This document shows positions 10,364-19,145 of a stretch of DNA of 64,000 nucleotides, one piece after another. The position numbers and the translations under genes were made by a program. Source of the stretch: Alphaproteobacteria bacterium. Its GTDB lineage: Bacteria > Pseudomonadota > Alphaproteobacteria > Caedimonadales > UBA1908. The DNA lies in assembly GCA_013911655.1 (NCBI GenBank), contig JACESU010000001.1, forward strand, positions 320,063-384,062. Direction: 5' to 3'. Position 1 is the first letter of the stretch. The number at the start of each line of letters is the position of its first letter. The notes beneath the pieces are model-generated. The model was given only the letters and a program-made list of their open reading frames with translations, had not been told where the DNA came from and searched no databases.

Positions 10364-11364
10364 AAGCCATCAAGAAAGTTGCTGTTTTGATGGGCGGTTG
10401 GTCCAGCGAACGAGAAGTGTCACTGATGAGCGCTAAGGGGATCGTGGACTCCTTAAGGCGTCAGCAGTATGACGTGAAAGTTATCGACGTCACCAGGGAT
10501 ATCCCTAAGCTTGTCCAAGAGTTAAGTTACGGACCAGATGTGGTGTGTATGGCCGCTCTTCATGGGAGATGGGTCGAGGACGGGTGCGTGCAAGGTCTTT
10601 TGGAAATGATGGGGCTTGCCTACACCCATTCGGGCGTGCGCGCCTCTGCCAATGCTATGTATAAACCTGCCTCTAGGCGTTTGCTTGAGCAAGCGGGTGT
10701 TTCTTTGCCCAAAGGTACTCTGATTAAACGCGCAGACATTGCGTCGTACACGGGTTCTTTTCCGTGCGTGATCAAACCTCTTTCAGAAGGGTCAAGTCAG
10801 GGTGTTGAAATTGTCTCGACAAAAGAAGATCTTTTGGCGTGCACGGCTGTTTGGCAGTACGGTGAAGAGGCTTTGCTCGAAGAGTACATTCCTGGCCGTG
10901 AATTTCACGTTGCCGTTGCCTTTGGCAAAGCGCTTGGCACAGTGGAAATTCTGCCCCACGAAGGCTTTTATGATTACAAGGCTAAATATACAGACGGCCA
11001 AGCAACGCATTTAATGCCAGCCCCTGTGGCGCCTGATGCGTACGCCCAAAGCCTTTCTTTGGCGCAGGAAGCCTATCACGCCCTTGAATGTGAAGGCATT
11101 GCCCGCATTGATATGCGTTATAACGATACAAAGGAAGGTCCCGAAGGGCTTTTTGTTCTAGAGGTTAATACTCAGCCTGGAATGACACCTTTGTCTTTAG
11201 TGCCGGAAATCGCCGCCTATACAGGCATTTCCTTTGATGAACTTGTGAAGTGGATGGTAGAGAACCCACGATGCCCAGAACTCATGCAACTGCCAAACGC
11301 CGCGCTCAGTCCCGAAAACAAAGAGCAGACGTATCAACCGCCGGGCGTCTCAGGCTGCCACTAA
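10360..11364 (+). CDS. ddl: D-alanine--D-alanine ligase Ddl
   Basis: ATP-grasp ligase supplying D-Ala-D-Ala to MurF. 334 aa. Visible motifs: MGGWSSEREVSLMSA at the N-terminus, AALHGRWVEDGCVQGLLE (most homologues have HGRxGEDG, here V replaces G), the ATP-grasp lid region SEGSSQGVE, and the Mg2+-binding EVNTQPGMTPLSLVPE. The family normally ends near WMVENPR; here about 30 further residues (CPELMQLPNA onward) are encoded over the start of ftsQ, which runs in another frame. The extension looks like read-through into ftsQ coding sequence. Confidence 0.95.
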   Translation: MKAIKKVAVLMGGWSSEREVSLMSAKGIVDSLRRQQYDVKVIDVTRDIPKLVQELSYGPDVVCMAALHGRWVEDGCVQGLLEMMGLAYTHSGVRASANAMYKPASRRLLEQAGVSLPKGTLIKRADIASYTGSFPCVIKPLSEGSSQGVEIVSTKEDLLACTAVWQYGEEALLEEYIPGREFHVAVAFGKALGTVEILPHEGFYDYKAKYTDGQATHLMPAPVAPDAYAQSLSLAQEAYHALECEGIARIDMRYNDTKEGPEGLFVLEVNTQPGMTPLSLVPEIAAYTGISFDELVKWMVENPRCPELMQLPNAALSPENKEQTYQPPGVSGCH

Positions 11365-12146
11365 GGCGTGCGGCTTTTGGGGGGCTTGCTGTTGTCACGG
11401 TGGGCGTTGTGGCAGGATTTTTTGTCTATGACGTACCGGGCGAGATAGGCCGGGGGACAGCACTCGTATGGAGTAATGCGACTGCGAAAATGGGACTGAC
11501 ACTTGATGAAATTATCGTGGAAGGACGCTCACAGGCCTCTAGCATTGATATCGCCGAGGCCCTTCAAGTTGAAAAAGGAATGCCTATTTTTGAGCTTGAT
11601 CCTCATGAGCTTCGCGACCGATTAGAAGCCCTTCCATGGGTCCGCTCGGCCATTGTGGAAAGGCGTTTGCCCCATACGCTATATGTACGCCTGATGGAAC
11701 GGGTGCCCGTGGCCCTGTGGCAAGACGCCGAGCAGCGCACCCATCTTGTGGATGACCGCGGGGTCGTGATCAAAGAGGTGACCACAGGAAAATCGCACTC
11801 CTTTTTTGTGGTGACAGGAAAAGACGCGCCCCAGGCTGTGCCAACCCTCATTAAAGAGCTTGATCGTTATCCGCTGGTGAAGGTGCTTGTGACCGGGGCA
11901 AGTTATGTCTCGTCCCATCAGTGGGAATTGATTTTAAATGGGAGGCTTCACATAAAGCTTCCCGATAAGGACTTGGGGCGTGCTCTTGCAAAACTACAAG
12001 AATTTGGAGCTTCAGGATACTTTGAGAAATCTGATATCCTGTCCATTGATGTGCGCATTCCAGACCGGGCGTTCTTTTATTTGACGCAGAATGCTGCCGA
12101 GCGCCGTAAAGGCACGTTGAAGAAAAAAGACACAAAAGCTTCCTAG
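11271..12146 (+). CDS. ftsQ: Cell division protein FtsQ
   Basis: Single-pass divisome scaffold linking early and late division proteins. A strongly basic cytoplasmic N-terminus is followed by one transmembrane helix (AAFGGLAVVTVGVVAGFFVY) and a periplasmic POTRA domain (from LDEIIVEGRSQASS to RLMERVPVALWQ). No start codon exists between the ddl end and the membrane helix, so the gene must begin inside ddl. ATG 11271 gives a 94-base overlap; an upstream in-frame ATG at 11250 would add seven residues and give 115 bases. Neither has a strong ribosome binding site, which suggests coupling to ddl translation. Confidence 0.9.
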   Translation: MPRTHATAKRRAQSRKQRADVSTAGRLRLPLRRAAFGGLAVVTVGVVAGFFVYDVPGEIGRGTALVWSNATAKMGLTLDEIIVEGRSQASSIDIAEALQVEKGMPIFELDPHELRDRLEALPWVRSAIVERRLPHTLYVRLMERVPVALWQDAEQRTHLVDDRGVVIKEVTTGKSHSFFVVTGKDAPQAVPTLIKELDRYPLVKVLVTGASYVSSHQWELILNGRLHIKLPDKDLGRALAKLQEFGASGYFEKSDILSIDVRIPDRAFFYLTQNAAERRKGTLKKKDTKAS

Positions 12147-12160
12147 GGATTCATGACATT

Positions 12161-13435
12161 ATGAAAAAGTTATTTTTTAAATCTGTGGGAAAAAGCCTTG
12201 GTTCGACAAGTCCGCTTGTGTGGGCGGGGCTTGACGTCGGAACAAGCAAGGTTAGCTGCTGTATTGCACGCCTTGATGGCAGCGGTGTGCGGGTCATTGG
12301 TCTGGGGCAAAACGTTGCCAAGGGTTTAAAGGGTGGGGCCATTGTTGATATGGGTGCCCTTGAAGAGGCGGTTCGCGGCGCTGTTTCCAGGGCAGAGGAC
12401 ATGGCCAAGGAGACCATTGCTGGCGTCTATGTCAGTGTCTCGGCCTCCCTTGTGCGGGGTGATCGCCGTCTTGTAGATACGTCCATTGTGGGCCACGCTG
12501 TGGACGATGTTGATCTTCGTAAAGTGCTGATGCACGCATGTCAGTCTTTGGATCACCCGGGTTATGATATTCTTCACGCTTTGCCCACGGGCTACCGCAT
12601 TGATGAAACGCCTGGAATTCGTGATCCGCGGGGCATGTTTGGCGACGTCTTAAAGGCCGATATTCATGTCCTATCGGGCCTTCGCGGGGCGCTTCGCAAT
12701 TTGGCGGCATGCATTGAGCGTTGCCACTTAGAGGTGAAGGGATTTGTCTTGGGTGCTTACGCGGCCGGCCTTTCGGTCCTTGTGGATGACGAAAAAGATT
12801 TAGGTGTGACCTTGATCGATATGGGCGCAGGGACCACGACCGCCGCAAGTTTTTACGAGGGGGCTCTGTGTCAGGTTGTCTCCATCCCCATGGGTGGCTC
12901 TCATGTGACAAGTGATATTGCCAGAGGTCTGTCGACCCCGCTCGTCCAAGCAGAGCGAATTAAAACCCTTTATGGAAGCGCTATGGCCTCATCCAGCCAT
13001 GAGCTTATTTCGGCGCCTCAGATCGGCGAGGAAGAGGGTAGCAAAGGCACGCAAGTCGCCAAGGGGGAACTGCTGCGTATTGTAAGACCCCGTATGGAGG
13101 AAACCTTTGAGCTCTTGCGCGATCAGCTTAAATCCTCCCAAGGGGGGGCGTATCTGCATAATCGCCTGGTGCTAACCGGCGGAGCGAGTCAGCTTGCCGG
13201 CGTGCGAGAACTTGCCGAAGTAATCCTTGGCAAATCAGCGCGTCTGGGTAAGGCCGCGTATCTTTTAGGATACGAAGATCGGGTAAGGCAGGCGTCCTTC
13301 TCGACCTGTGCGGGCCTTGTCCTTTATGCCCACGCCCAAGAAGCCGAATTTGTGCCCGTGAACACTAATGTGGTCTCGAAAAAATTGACGTCTGGTTTTG
13401 GTCGTGTGGGTGCGTGGTTTCGTGAAAACGTGTAA
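12161..13435 (+). CDS. ftsA: Cell division protein FtsA
   Basis: Actin-like ATPase that tethers FtsZ to the membrane. 424 aa. Actin-fold motifs are visible: AGLDVGTSKVSCCIARL (phosphate 1), LGVTLIDMGAGTTTAASF (phosphate 2) and VLTGGASQLAGVRELAE (adenosine). The C-terminal GRVGAWFRENV is a plausible amphipathic membrane-targeting helix. The gene follows ftsQ by 14 bases and is separated from ftsZ by an AT-rich gap of 118 bases, the largest gap within the dcw cluster. Confidence 0.96.
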   Translation: MKKLFFKSVGKSLGSTSPLVWAGLDVGTSKVSCCIARLDGSGVRVIGLGQNVAKGLKGGAIVDMGALEEAVRGAVSRAEDMAKETIAGVYVSVSASLVRGDRRLVDTSIVGHAVDDVDLRKVLMHACQSLDHPGYDILHALPTGYRIDETPGIRDPRGMFGDVLKADIHVLSGLRGALRNLAACIERCHLEVKGFVLGAYAAGLSVLVDDEKDLGVTLIDMGAGTTTAASFYEGALCQVVSIPMGGSHVTSDIARGLSTPLVQAERIKTLYGSAMASSSHELISAPQIGEEEGSKGTQVAKGELLRIVRPRMEETFELLRDQLKSSQGGAYLHNRLVLTGGASQLAGVRELAEVILGKSARLGKAAYLLGYEDRVRQASFSTCAGLVLYAHAQEAEFVPVNTNVVSKKLTSGFGRVGAWFRENV

Positions 13436-13553
13436 CGTGTTTTAAATAAAGAAAATAAAGTCGAAATATTCGGTAGTCTTTATGTTAAAAGTATCTTAAA
13501 ATATAGCCTAATGGGGGTTATGTGTATGAAAAAAGGAAGTTTGAGGTTTAAGA
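13436..13553 (+). promoter_or_regulatory. AT-rich ftsA-ftsZ spacer, candidate ftsZ promoter region
   Basis: This 118-base spacer is markedly AT-rich inside an otherwise tightly packed operon. A TAAAAT hexamer at 13497-13502, with the overlapping TATAGC, could serve as a -10 element, but no convincing -35 is seen (TAGTCT at the right distance). A 15-codon ORF (13520-13567) overlaps the ftsZ start. Extra promoters before ftsZ are common in bacteria; here the evidence is composition and spacing only. Confidence 0.35.
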
Positions 13554-15323
13554 ATGTCTGTCGTTGATGCAAAGAAGTTAGAGTCCACCACACCCAGCAA
13601 TCAAACAGAGGCAAAAATAGCCTCGATTAAACAGGCGCGCACTCAAACAGTTCCAACACCTGCGCCCACATCCCTTCCCTTTACCCAGCAGCCCACCCTT
13701 CAAGGAGCAAACCCCATGCCCACCATTTCAGAGCTCGCCGAACAACTTAAGCAAGTCTCAGGACAGCCGCCTCAGCCGGCGCCTACAATGCCTTCTCCTG
13801 CCAAGAAAGAAGTACCGTCGGCGGCGGCGTCTGGTTCCTCTCACTCTGCGGCAGACGCAGAGCTTAAACCTCGAATTTCAGTCATTGGTGTAGGCGGAGC
13901 AGGAAATAACGCTGTCAACAACATGATTCGCTCAAAACTCCAAGGGGTTCGGTTCATTGCCTGTAACACGGATGCGCAGGCCCTGACCCATTCGTTGGCG
14001 GAAACCCGTTTGCAACTTGGAACCCTTGTGACCCAGGGGCTTGGGGCTGGTTCAAAACCTGAAGTGGGGCGCGCAGCTGCAGAGGAGTCTCTTGAAACCC
14101 TTATGGAGTCCATTAGTGGCAGTAACATGCTCTTCATCACAGCCGGTATGGGCGGAGGAAGCGGCACGGGGGCAGCCCCTGTCGTCGCGCAAGCCGCGCG
14201 TGCCCTTGGAATCCTGACCGTTGCTGTGGTGACAAAGCCGTTCCATTTCGAGGGTAATCACCGTATGCGTACGGCCGAAAGGGGGATCGAAGAGCTCGCT
14301 CAACACGTGGATACCCTCATCATCATTCCTAACCAAAACCTCTTTAGGGTTGCAAACGAGAAAACAACCTTTGCCGATGCCTTTAAAATGGCCGACGACG
14401 TGCTGTACTCGGGCGTGCGCGGTGTGACGGACCTCATGATGATGCCGGGCCTCATTAACCTTGACTTTGCAGACATACGATCGGTCATGAGCGAGATGGG
14501 TAAGGCCATGATGGGAACCGGTGAGGGCACCGGGGATGATCGCGCCATTAGTGCCGCCGAAGCAGCCATTTCTAATCCGCTTCTCGATGATGTCTCTATG
14601 CGCGGCGCCCAGGGTGTTTTGATCAACATCACAGGTGGGCTTGATATGACCCTCTTTGAGGTAGACGCCGCAGCCAACCGTGTGCGTGAGGAAGTAGATC
14701 CTGATGCCAATATTATCTTTGGATCGACCTTTGATGAGCAGCTCAGTGGTATTATCCGCGTATCTGTGGTGGCCACAGGCATCGAGGCCGAACAAGCGCG
14801 TCGCCGCATGATGAGCACAGGGGTATCATCTCAAGCGTCCACACAGGCCCAAGTGGCACCTCAGCCGGTCTCTCAAGAAGTGCCGCCCGCGGCGCAGACA
14901 GCCCCAGAGCCTTCCTACGCGCCCGAATCTTATCAAGAGCCTGTTCGTCAGCCCAAAGAAGGTGAGTTCATGGAGGATATGACAGAAGACGCCTTTGAAA
15001 AGGCCAGACAAGAATTTGCTCATTACTTCCAAGATAATCCTAATTACGCAGCGCCCCCCCAAGCAAAAGCTCCCATGCCAGCGCCGGCAGCGCCACCCAA
15101 AAAGAAGGGTTTTTTCTCAAGTCTCATGGCCAGTATGCGCGGTGATCAAGGGCCCGAAGAGGAGGCATCCGTGATGACAACTCTTCCCAAGGCTCTTCAG
15201 AATGTGCCAGAGGTGCGTACAGCCCACCCTAATCCTCAACAAGGAGAAGGAATGGCCGGTGCTTCTGACGCGTCTCAGGATTTGCATGACGTTCCAAGCT
15301 ATATGCGACGTCGCGACAAGTAA
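13554..15323 (+). CDS. ftsZ: Cell division GTPase FtsZ with long N-terminal extension
   Basis: Tubulin-like GTPase that forms the division ring. 589 aa, long for the family. The conserved GTPase core starts near residue 105 ([19 protein letters not shown]). The tubulin signature reads GGGSGTG at residues 200-206, with Ser where FtsZ normally has Thr. A Pro/Gln/Ala-rich linker of about 150 residues leads to a C-terminal [11 protein letters not shown], matching the conserved FtsA-binding tail. The first 104 residues are low-complexity and unusual. An alternative ATG at 13716 has AAGGAG at 13702-13707 and would give 535 aa, so two starts are possible. Confidence 0.96.
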   Translation: MSVVDAKKLESTTPSNQTEAKIASIKQARTQTVPTPAPTSLPFTQQPTLQGANPMPTISELAEQLKQVSGQPPQPAPTMPSPAKKEVPSAAASGSSHSAADAELKPRISVIGVGGAGNNAVNNMIRSKLQGVRFIACNTDAQALTHSLAETRLQLGTLVTQGLGAGSKPEVGRAAAEESLETLMESISGSNMLFITAGMGGGSGTGAAPVVAQAARALGILTVAVVTKPFHFEGNHRMRTAERGIEELAQHVDTLIIIPNQNLFRVANEKTTFADAFKMADDVLYSGVRGVTDLMMMPGLINLDFADIRSVMSEMGKAMMGTGEGTGDDRAISAAEAAISNPLLDDVSMRGAQGVLINITGGLDMTLFEVDAAANRVREEVDPDANIIFGSTFDEQLSGIIRVSVVATGIEAEQARRRMMSTGVSSQASTQAQVAPQPVSQEVPPAAQTAPEPSYAPESYQEPVRQPKEGEFMEDMTEDAFEKARQEFAHYFQDNPNYAAPPQAKAPMPAPAAPPKKKGFFSSLMASMRGDQGPEEEASVMTTLPKALQNVPEVRTAHPNPQQGEGMAGASDASQDLHDVPSYMRRRDK

Positions 15324-15360
15324 GATTCCTTAAAAAAAGTCACTAAATTCACTTTTCCCA

Positions 15361-15401
15361 TTGACACACCCTGGAAAATCCTTAAAACATTCCAGGGTGT
15401 G
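15361..15401 (+). promoter_or_regulatory. Candidate promoter of the tRNA-Tyr/tRNA-Gly/tuf unit, embedded in a 12-bp inverted repeat
   Basis: A consensus TTGACA at 15361-15366 is followed 16 bases later by TAAAAC (15383-15388), placing a start point about 25-30 bases before the tRNA-Tyr gene. The same stretch carries a perfect 12-bp inverted repeat, CACACCCTGGAA (15365-15376) and TTCCAGGGTGTG (15390-15401). The arrangement could be an operator overlapping the promoter or a T-less terminator hairpin behind ftsZ. No other terminator is seen after ftsZ. Confidence 0.5.
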
Positions 15402-15421
15402 AAGCGTTAAAGCTTCCCTGT

Positions 15422-15507
15422 GGAGGGATGGCCGAGTGGTTAAAGGCAGCAGACTGTAAATCTGCCGACGTATGTCTACGTAGGTTCAAATCCTGCTCCC
15501 TCCACCA
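15422..15507 (+). tRNA. tRNA-Tyr (anticodon GTA)
   Basis: A full cloverleaf can be folded: acceptor GGAGGGA pairs with TCCCTCC, anticodon loop CTGTAAA gives GTA, and T-arm loop is TTCAAAT. A long variable arm (CGACGTATGTCTACG) makes it class II, as expected for bacterial tRNA-Tyr. The CCA end is encoded (15505-15507). Confidence 0.96.
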
Positions 15508-15532
15508 CCACTTCAAGAGTGGTATTTTATGT

Positions 15533-15606
15533 GCGGGTGTAGCTTAGTGGTAAAGCCCTAGCCTTCCAAGCTAGTTATGAGGGTTCGATTCCCTTCACCC
15601 GCTCCA
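15533..15606 (+). tRNA. tRNA-Gly (anticodon TCC)
   Basis: Acceptor stem GCGGGTG pairs with CACCCGC; the anticodon stem-loop CTAGC-CTTCCAA-GCTAG gives anticodon TCC; T-loop is TTCGATT. CCA is encoded at the 3' end. It lies 25 bases after tRNA-Tyr and 53 bases before tuf1, and all three are probably cotranscribed. Confidence 0.96.
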
Positions 15607-15659
15607 ATTTTTTTAAACAAGGTGCTCTCAGGCGCAAGAAACAGATAAGGTGAAGACCG

Positions 15660-16850
15660 ATGTCAAAAGAGAAGTTTGATCGTAGTAAGCCCCACTGTAA
15701 CATTGGGACGATTGGTCACGTTGATCATGGTAAGACAACACTGACAGCAGCGATTACGAAGGTACTTGCTGAGAGCGGTGGCGCAAAGTTCACAGCGTAT
15801 GATCAGATCGACAAGGCGCCTGAAGAAAAGGCCCGTGGTATTACGATCTCCACAGCCCACGTTGAGTATGAAACAGCCAACCGTCACTACGCGCACGTTG
15901 ACTGCCCAGGACACGCTGACTATGTCAAGAACATGATCACGGGTGCGGCACAGATGGACGGTGCGATTTTGGTGGTGAGCGCAACAGACGGTCCGATGCC
16001 TCAAACACGTGAGCACATCTTGCTTGCGCGTCAGGTAAACGTGCCGGCTCTTGTTGTTTTCATGAACAAGGTTGACCAAGTTGACGATCCAGAAATTTTG
16101 GATCTTGTTGAGCTTGAAATCCGTGAGCTTTTGTCAAGCTATGGTTTCCCAGGCGACGATATTCCCATCGTAAAGGGATCTGCTCTTTGCGCTTTGGAAG
16201 GCAAGCAAGACGCCATTGGTAAAGAAGCTATTGCAAAGCTCATGGAAGCGGTTGATACATCCATTCCTCAACCAGCACGTGACGTTGATAGGCCTTTCTT
16301 GATGCCGATCGAAGACGTGTTCTCAATTTCCGGTCGCGGAACAGTTGTGACTGGCCGTGTTGAAAGCGGTGTGATCAACGTCGGTGACGAAGTTGAAATC
16401 GTGGGTATCCGTGATACCTCGAAGACAACTGTGACGGGTGTTGAGATGTTCCGTAAGCTTCTTGATCGCGGTGAAGCTGGTGACAACATCGGTGCCCTTC
16501 TTCGTGGTGTGGCTCGTGACGGTGTTGAGCGTGGTCAGGTTTTGGCCAAGACCGGGACCATCAAGCCTCACACAAAGTTTGAATGTGAAGTTGTTGTGTT
16601 GAAGAAAGAAGAAGGCGGACGCCACACACCTTTCTTTGGCAACTACCGTCCGCAGTTTTACTTCCGTACGACGGACGTGACGGGATCTGTTGACTTGCCA
16701 GAAGGCGTCGAGATGGTAATGCCAGGTGACAATGTTGCCTTGACAGTGACCTTGATTGCGCCAATCGCCATGGACGAAGGTCTACGCTTTGCGATTCGTG
16801 AAGGTGGACGTACAGTTGGTGCTGGTGTTGTCACAAAGATTCTTGTATAA
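15660..16850 (+). CDS. tuf: Elongation factor Tu, copy 1
   Basis: GTPase that delivers aminoacyl-tRNA to the ribosome. 396 aa. G1 motif GHVDHGKT at residues 19-26, [12 protein letters not shown] (G3) and NKVDQVDD (G4) are intact. The gene is nearly identical in DNA to the second copy at 31787; the only difference I found is base 16522, making residue 288 Gly ([10 protein letters not shown]) where copy 2 has Asp. Most EF-Tu proteins have an acidic residue there, so this copy carries the derived change. It lies in the tRNA-tuf-tRNA-secE-nusG unit. Confidence 0.98.
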   Translation: MSKEKFDRSKPHCNIGTIGHVDHGKTTLTAAITKVLAESGGAKFTAYDQIDKAPEEKARGITISTAHVEYETANRHYAHVDCPGHADYVKNMITGAAQMDGAILVVSATDGPMPQTREHILLARQVNVPALVVFMNKVDQVDDPEILDLVELEIRELLSSYGFPGDDIPIVKGSALCALEGKQDAIGKEAIAKLMEAVDTSIPQPARDVDRPFLMPIEDVFSISGRGTVVTGRVESGVINVGDEVEIVGIRDTSKTTVTGVEMFRKLLDRGEAGDNIGALLRGVARDGVERGQVLAKTGTIKPHTKFECEVVVLKKEEGGRHTPFFGNYRPQFYFRTTDVTGSVDLPEGVEMVMPGDNVALTVTLIAPIAMDEGLRFAIREGGRTVGAGVVTKILV

Positions 16851-16867
16851 GGAAGACAGTTGAAGGA

Positions 16868-16896
16868 AAGGCGCTTTCCGAGCAAAGCGCCTTTTT
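16868..16896 (+). terminator. Rho-independent terminator after tuf1
   Basis: A perfect 10-bp stem AAGGCGCTTT / AAAGCGCCTT with loop CCGAGC is followed by a T-run. The same sequence occurs after tuf2 (32995-33023). It separates tuf1 from tRNA-Trp. Confidence 0.8.
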
Positions 16897-16922
16897 CCTT
16901 GCTTTCTTGGCGATTTTCGTAT

Positions 16923-16998
16923 AGGAGTGTAGCTCAACTGGCAGAGCGTCGGTCTCCAAAACCGAAGGTTGTGGGTTCGAGTCCCTCCACTCCTGCCA
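16923..16998 (+). tRNA. tRNA-Trp (anticodon CCA)
   Basis: Acceptor AGGAGTG pairs with CACTCCT; anticodon loop CTCCAAA gives CCA; T-loop is TTCGAGT, and a 3' CCA is encoded. tRNA-Trp directly before secE-nusG is the usual arrangement in alphaproteobacteria. Confidence 0.96.
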
Positions 16999-17027
16999 TA
17001 GGCAAGTAAAAAACGGAAGAACTGGCA

Positions 17028-17216
17028 ATGGCAAAAACAAGTCCCTTAATGTTTATTAAGCAAGTCCAGATGGAAATCCGAAAGGTCAGTTGGCCGACGA
17101 AAAAGGAAACCATCGTTACCTCTGTGATGATTTCAATTCTTGCTGTTGTTGCGGCACTGTTTTTTCTAGCAGCTGACTCTATGGTCGCGCTAGCACTTCG
17201 ATACATTTTACAGTAG
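17028..17216 (+). CDS. secE: Preprotein translocase subunit SecE
   Basis: Small essential membrane subunit of the SecYEG channel. 62 aa, the short single-span form usual outside gammaproteobacteria. The amphipathic VQMEIRKVSWPTKKE segment (the SecE signature) precedes one transmembrane helix (TSVMISILAVVAALFFLAAD). It sits 29 bases after tRNA-Trp and 8 bases before nusG, as in most bacteria; its partner SecY is at 42242. Confidence 0.95.
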   Translation: MAKTSPLMFIKQVQMEIRKVSWPTKKETIVTSVMISILAVVAALFFLAADSMVALALRYILQ

Positions 17217-17224
17217 GGGCGCAT

Positions 17225-17758
17225 ATGTCTAAGGCACGTTGGTACGTCGTTCACGTTCATTCTGGTTCTGAGAAAAAAGTTGCAGAGACAATTCTAGAGC
17301 AAGCAAAGAAGAAAAATCTACACGAACACATTTTGCAAGTCTTGGTGCCCACTGAAGAAGTGGTTGAAATCAAGAAGGGCGAAAAGGTCACCAGTGAGCG
17401 TAACTTCTTCCCAGGTTACCTTCTGATCCAAATGTTTTTACAAGATGATACCTGGCACTTGGTGAGCAACACGCCCAAGGTCACGGGTTTTCTTGGAAGT
17501 GGTGGCAAGCCAAGCTCTGTTTCCGAAAAGGAAGTGCGCCGCATTCTTTCCCAAGTGGAAGAGCAACACGAGATTGCGCGGACGGCCCTTCTATTCGAAA
17601 TTGGTGAGCAAGTGCGCGTCAGTGATGGTCCTTTTACCTCTTTCACAGGTCTTGTGGAGGAAGTGGACCAAGAAAAAGAAAGACTTAAAGTTTCAGTTTC
17701 TATCTTTGGGCGTCCCACACCGGTGGAGTTAGCTTACGCTCAAGTGGAAAAGCTATAG
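17225..17758 (+). CDS. nusG: Transcription termination/antitermination factor NusG
   Basis: Binds RNA polymerase and links it to Rho or the ribosome. 177 aa. The NGN domain runs from [19 protein letters not shown] to about residue 105, including [10 protein letters not shown]; the C-terminal KOW domain covers [19 protein letters not shown] onward. Cotranscription with secE and the L11-L1 genes is expected. Confidence 0.96.
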   Translation: MSKARWYVVHVHSGSEKKVAETILEQAKKKNLHEHILQVLVPTEEVVEIKKGEKVTSERNFFPGYLLIQMFLQDDTWHLVSNTPKVTGFLGSGGKPSSVSEKEVRRILSQVEEQHEIARTALLFEIGEQVRVSDGPFTSFTGLVEEVDQEKERLKVSVSIFGRPTPVELAYAQVEKL

Positions 17759-17780
17759 TCCTTAGTGGTTAAGGACGACT

Positions 17781-17806
17781 GCGGGAGAGGCGCCACCTCG
17801 CACCGC
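17781..17806 (+). promoter_or_regulatory. Candidate L1-binding leader hairpin before rplK
   Basis: The 76-base nusG-rplK spacer holds a hairpin with outer GCGG/CCGC and inner GAGG/CCTC pairs around a CGCCA loop, followed by AAAC. A structured site just before rplK is where L1 represses the L11-L1 message in other bacteria. The assignment comes from position and fold only. Confidence 0.4.
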
Positions 17807-17834
17807 AAACTTCTGATAAGAAAGGAAGATAAGA

Positions 17835-18263
17835 ATGGCAAAGAAAATTGTTGGCTATATAAAGCTACAAATTCCTGCCGGTGCTGCGAACCCATCGCCA
17901 CCCGTAGGTCCTGCCCTTGGTCAAAAGGGTTTGAACATTATGGAATTCTGTAAGGCTTTTAACGCACAGACTCAAAACATGGAAAAGGGTGTTCCGACAC
18001 CGGTTGTCATTACAGCCTATGCGGACAAGTCTTTCTCTTTCGTGATGAAGACCCCTCCTGTGAGCTACTTCTTGAAAAAGGCTGCTGGTCTGAACAAGGG
18101 CTCTCAAACGCCTGGTATGGGCTTTGTTGGCACTGTGACCATGGCACAAATCCGCGAAATTGCGGAAAAGAAGGCGCCTGACCTGAACTCAAACGACGTT
18201 GAGGCAGCTTGCGAAATGATTAAGGGATCCGCCCGTTCCATGGGCCTTCGTGTGGAGGAATAG
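17835..18263 (+). CDS. rplK: 50S ribosomal protein L11
   Basis: Forms the GTPase-associated centre of the large subunit with L10-L12. 142 aa, normal length. The proline-rich N-terminal segment [19 protein letters not shown] (antibiotic and factor-binding region) and C-terminal rRNA-binding [13 protein letters not shown] are conserved. AAGGAAGATAAG precedes the ATG. Three bases separate it from rplA. Confidence 0.97.
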   Translation: MAKKIVGYIKLQIPAGAANPSPPVGPALGQKGLNIMEFCKAFNAQTQNMEKGVPTPVVITAYADKSFSFVMKTPPVSYFLKKAAGLNKGSQTPGMGFVGTVTMAQIREIAEKKAPDLNSNDVEAACEMIKGSARSMGLRVEE

Positions 18264-18266
18264 TAA

Positions 18267-18965
18267 ATGGCTAAGCAAGGTAAAAGAATTCGCAAGGCCT
18301 ATGAAAATCTAAGCCCCACCATGGTTTATGATTTGAAAACGGCTATTGCAACTGTTAAGGCCCGTGCGACTGCGAAGTTTGATGAGACCATCGAGCTTTC
18401 CATGAACATGAATGTTGATCCTCGTAAGGCTGATCAAAACCTTCGTGGGATGGTTTCTCTTCCTCATGGAACCGGTAAAACTGTTCGTGTGGCGGTTTTT
18501 GCCCGTGATGAAAAGGCTAAGGACGCCCTTGCAGCGGGTGCTGACATTGTAGGCGCTGAGGACCTCATGGAGCGTATTCAGCAAGGTGAAATTAACTTTG
18601 ACCGCTGTATCGCAACGCCCGACATGATGGCCATCGTGGGACGTCTTGGTAAGATTCTTGGAACCAAGGGTCTGATGCCAAACCCCAAGCTTGGGACAGT
18701 AACACCAGACGTTGCAGGCGCCGTTAAGGCCGCTAAGGCAGGTCAGGTTGAATACCGTACGGAAAAGACGGGCATTATCCATGCCGGTATCGGTAAAGCA
18801 AGTTTCTCTGAGGACGCGCTTCTTGATAACGCTAAGGCTTTGATCAGCATCGTGATGAAGTCACGTCCTGCCAGCGCCAAAGGTGTGTTCTTGAAGAAGG
18901 CGCATCTCTCTTCCACCATGGGCCCATCCGTGACGCTCAGCAACGAAGAGATCTCTCAGATCTAA
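18267..18965 (+). CDS. rplA: 50S ribosomal protein L1
   Basis: L1-stalk protein involved in release of deacylated tRNA and, in other bacteria, repressor of its own message. 232 aa, normal length. Typical stretches are [34 protein letters not shown] and [15 protein letters not shown]. It is followed by a 180-base structured spacer before rplJ. Confidence 0.97.
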   Translation: MAKQGKRIRKAYENLSPTMVYDLKTAIATVKARATAKFDETIELSMNMNVDPRKADQNLRGMVSLPHGTGKTVRVAVFARDEKAKDALAAGADIVGAEDLMERIQQGEINFDRCIATPDMMAIVGRLGKILGTKGLMPNPKLGTVTPDVAGAVKAAKAGQVEYRTEKTGIIHAGIGKASFSEDALLDNAKALISIVMKSRPASAKGVFLKKAHLSSTMGPSVTLSNEEISQI

Positions 18966-19013
18966 GTATTTCCTCGAAAGAGGAAAAGGGGGAGGTGAAA
19001 GACCTCCCAAAGT

Positions 19014-19129
19014 CTGTCCAAGACTGCAGGGCGTCATAAACGTGTAAAAAACCTGCACAGACAGAATGACAACAAGGTCACCTTGTTATCGTTCTTGGAC
19101 AGTGTTGAACCTGGTGGGGAGAAATCCCC
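19014..19129 (+). promoter_or_regulatory. L10-type ribosomal protein leader before rplJ
   Basis: CTGTCCAAGA (19014-19023) pairs perfectly with TCTTGGACAG (19093-19102), closing a domain that contains an AACAAGG/CCTTGTT hairpin; a GGGGA-GAAA-TCCCC hairpin (19116-19129) follows just before the rplJ start. The CTGTCCAAGAC / GTTCTTGGACAG pairing is typical of the L10 leader family, where L10-L12 binding represses rplJL translation. The upstream part of the spacer (18971-19008) adds two further small hairpins. Confidence 0.7.
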
Positions 19130-19145
19130 GTGAATGGAGGGAACC

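Noticed and set aside
13520-13567. 15-codon ORF overlapping the ftsZ start
   Set aside because: Only a weak G-rich stretch precedes it, the region is AT-rich, and such short frames are common by chance.
14052-14795. Long antisense ORF under ftsZ (247 codons), and similar antisense frames under rpoB, rpoC, fusA, mraY and tuf
   Set aside because: They mirror the codon bias of the real genes, show no domains or ribosome binding sites, and overlap highly conserved coding DNA.
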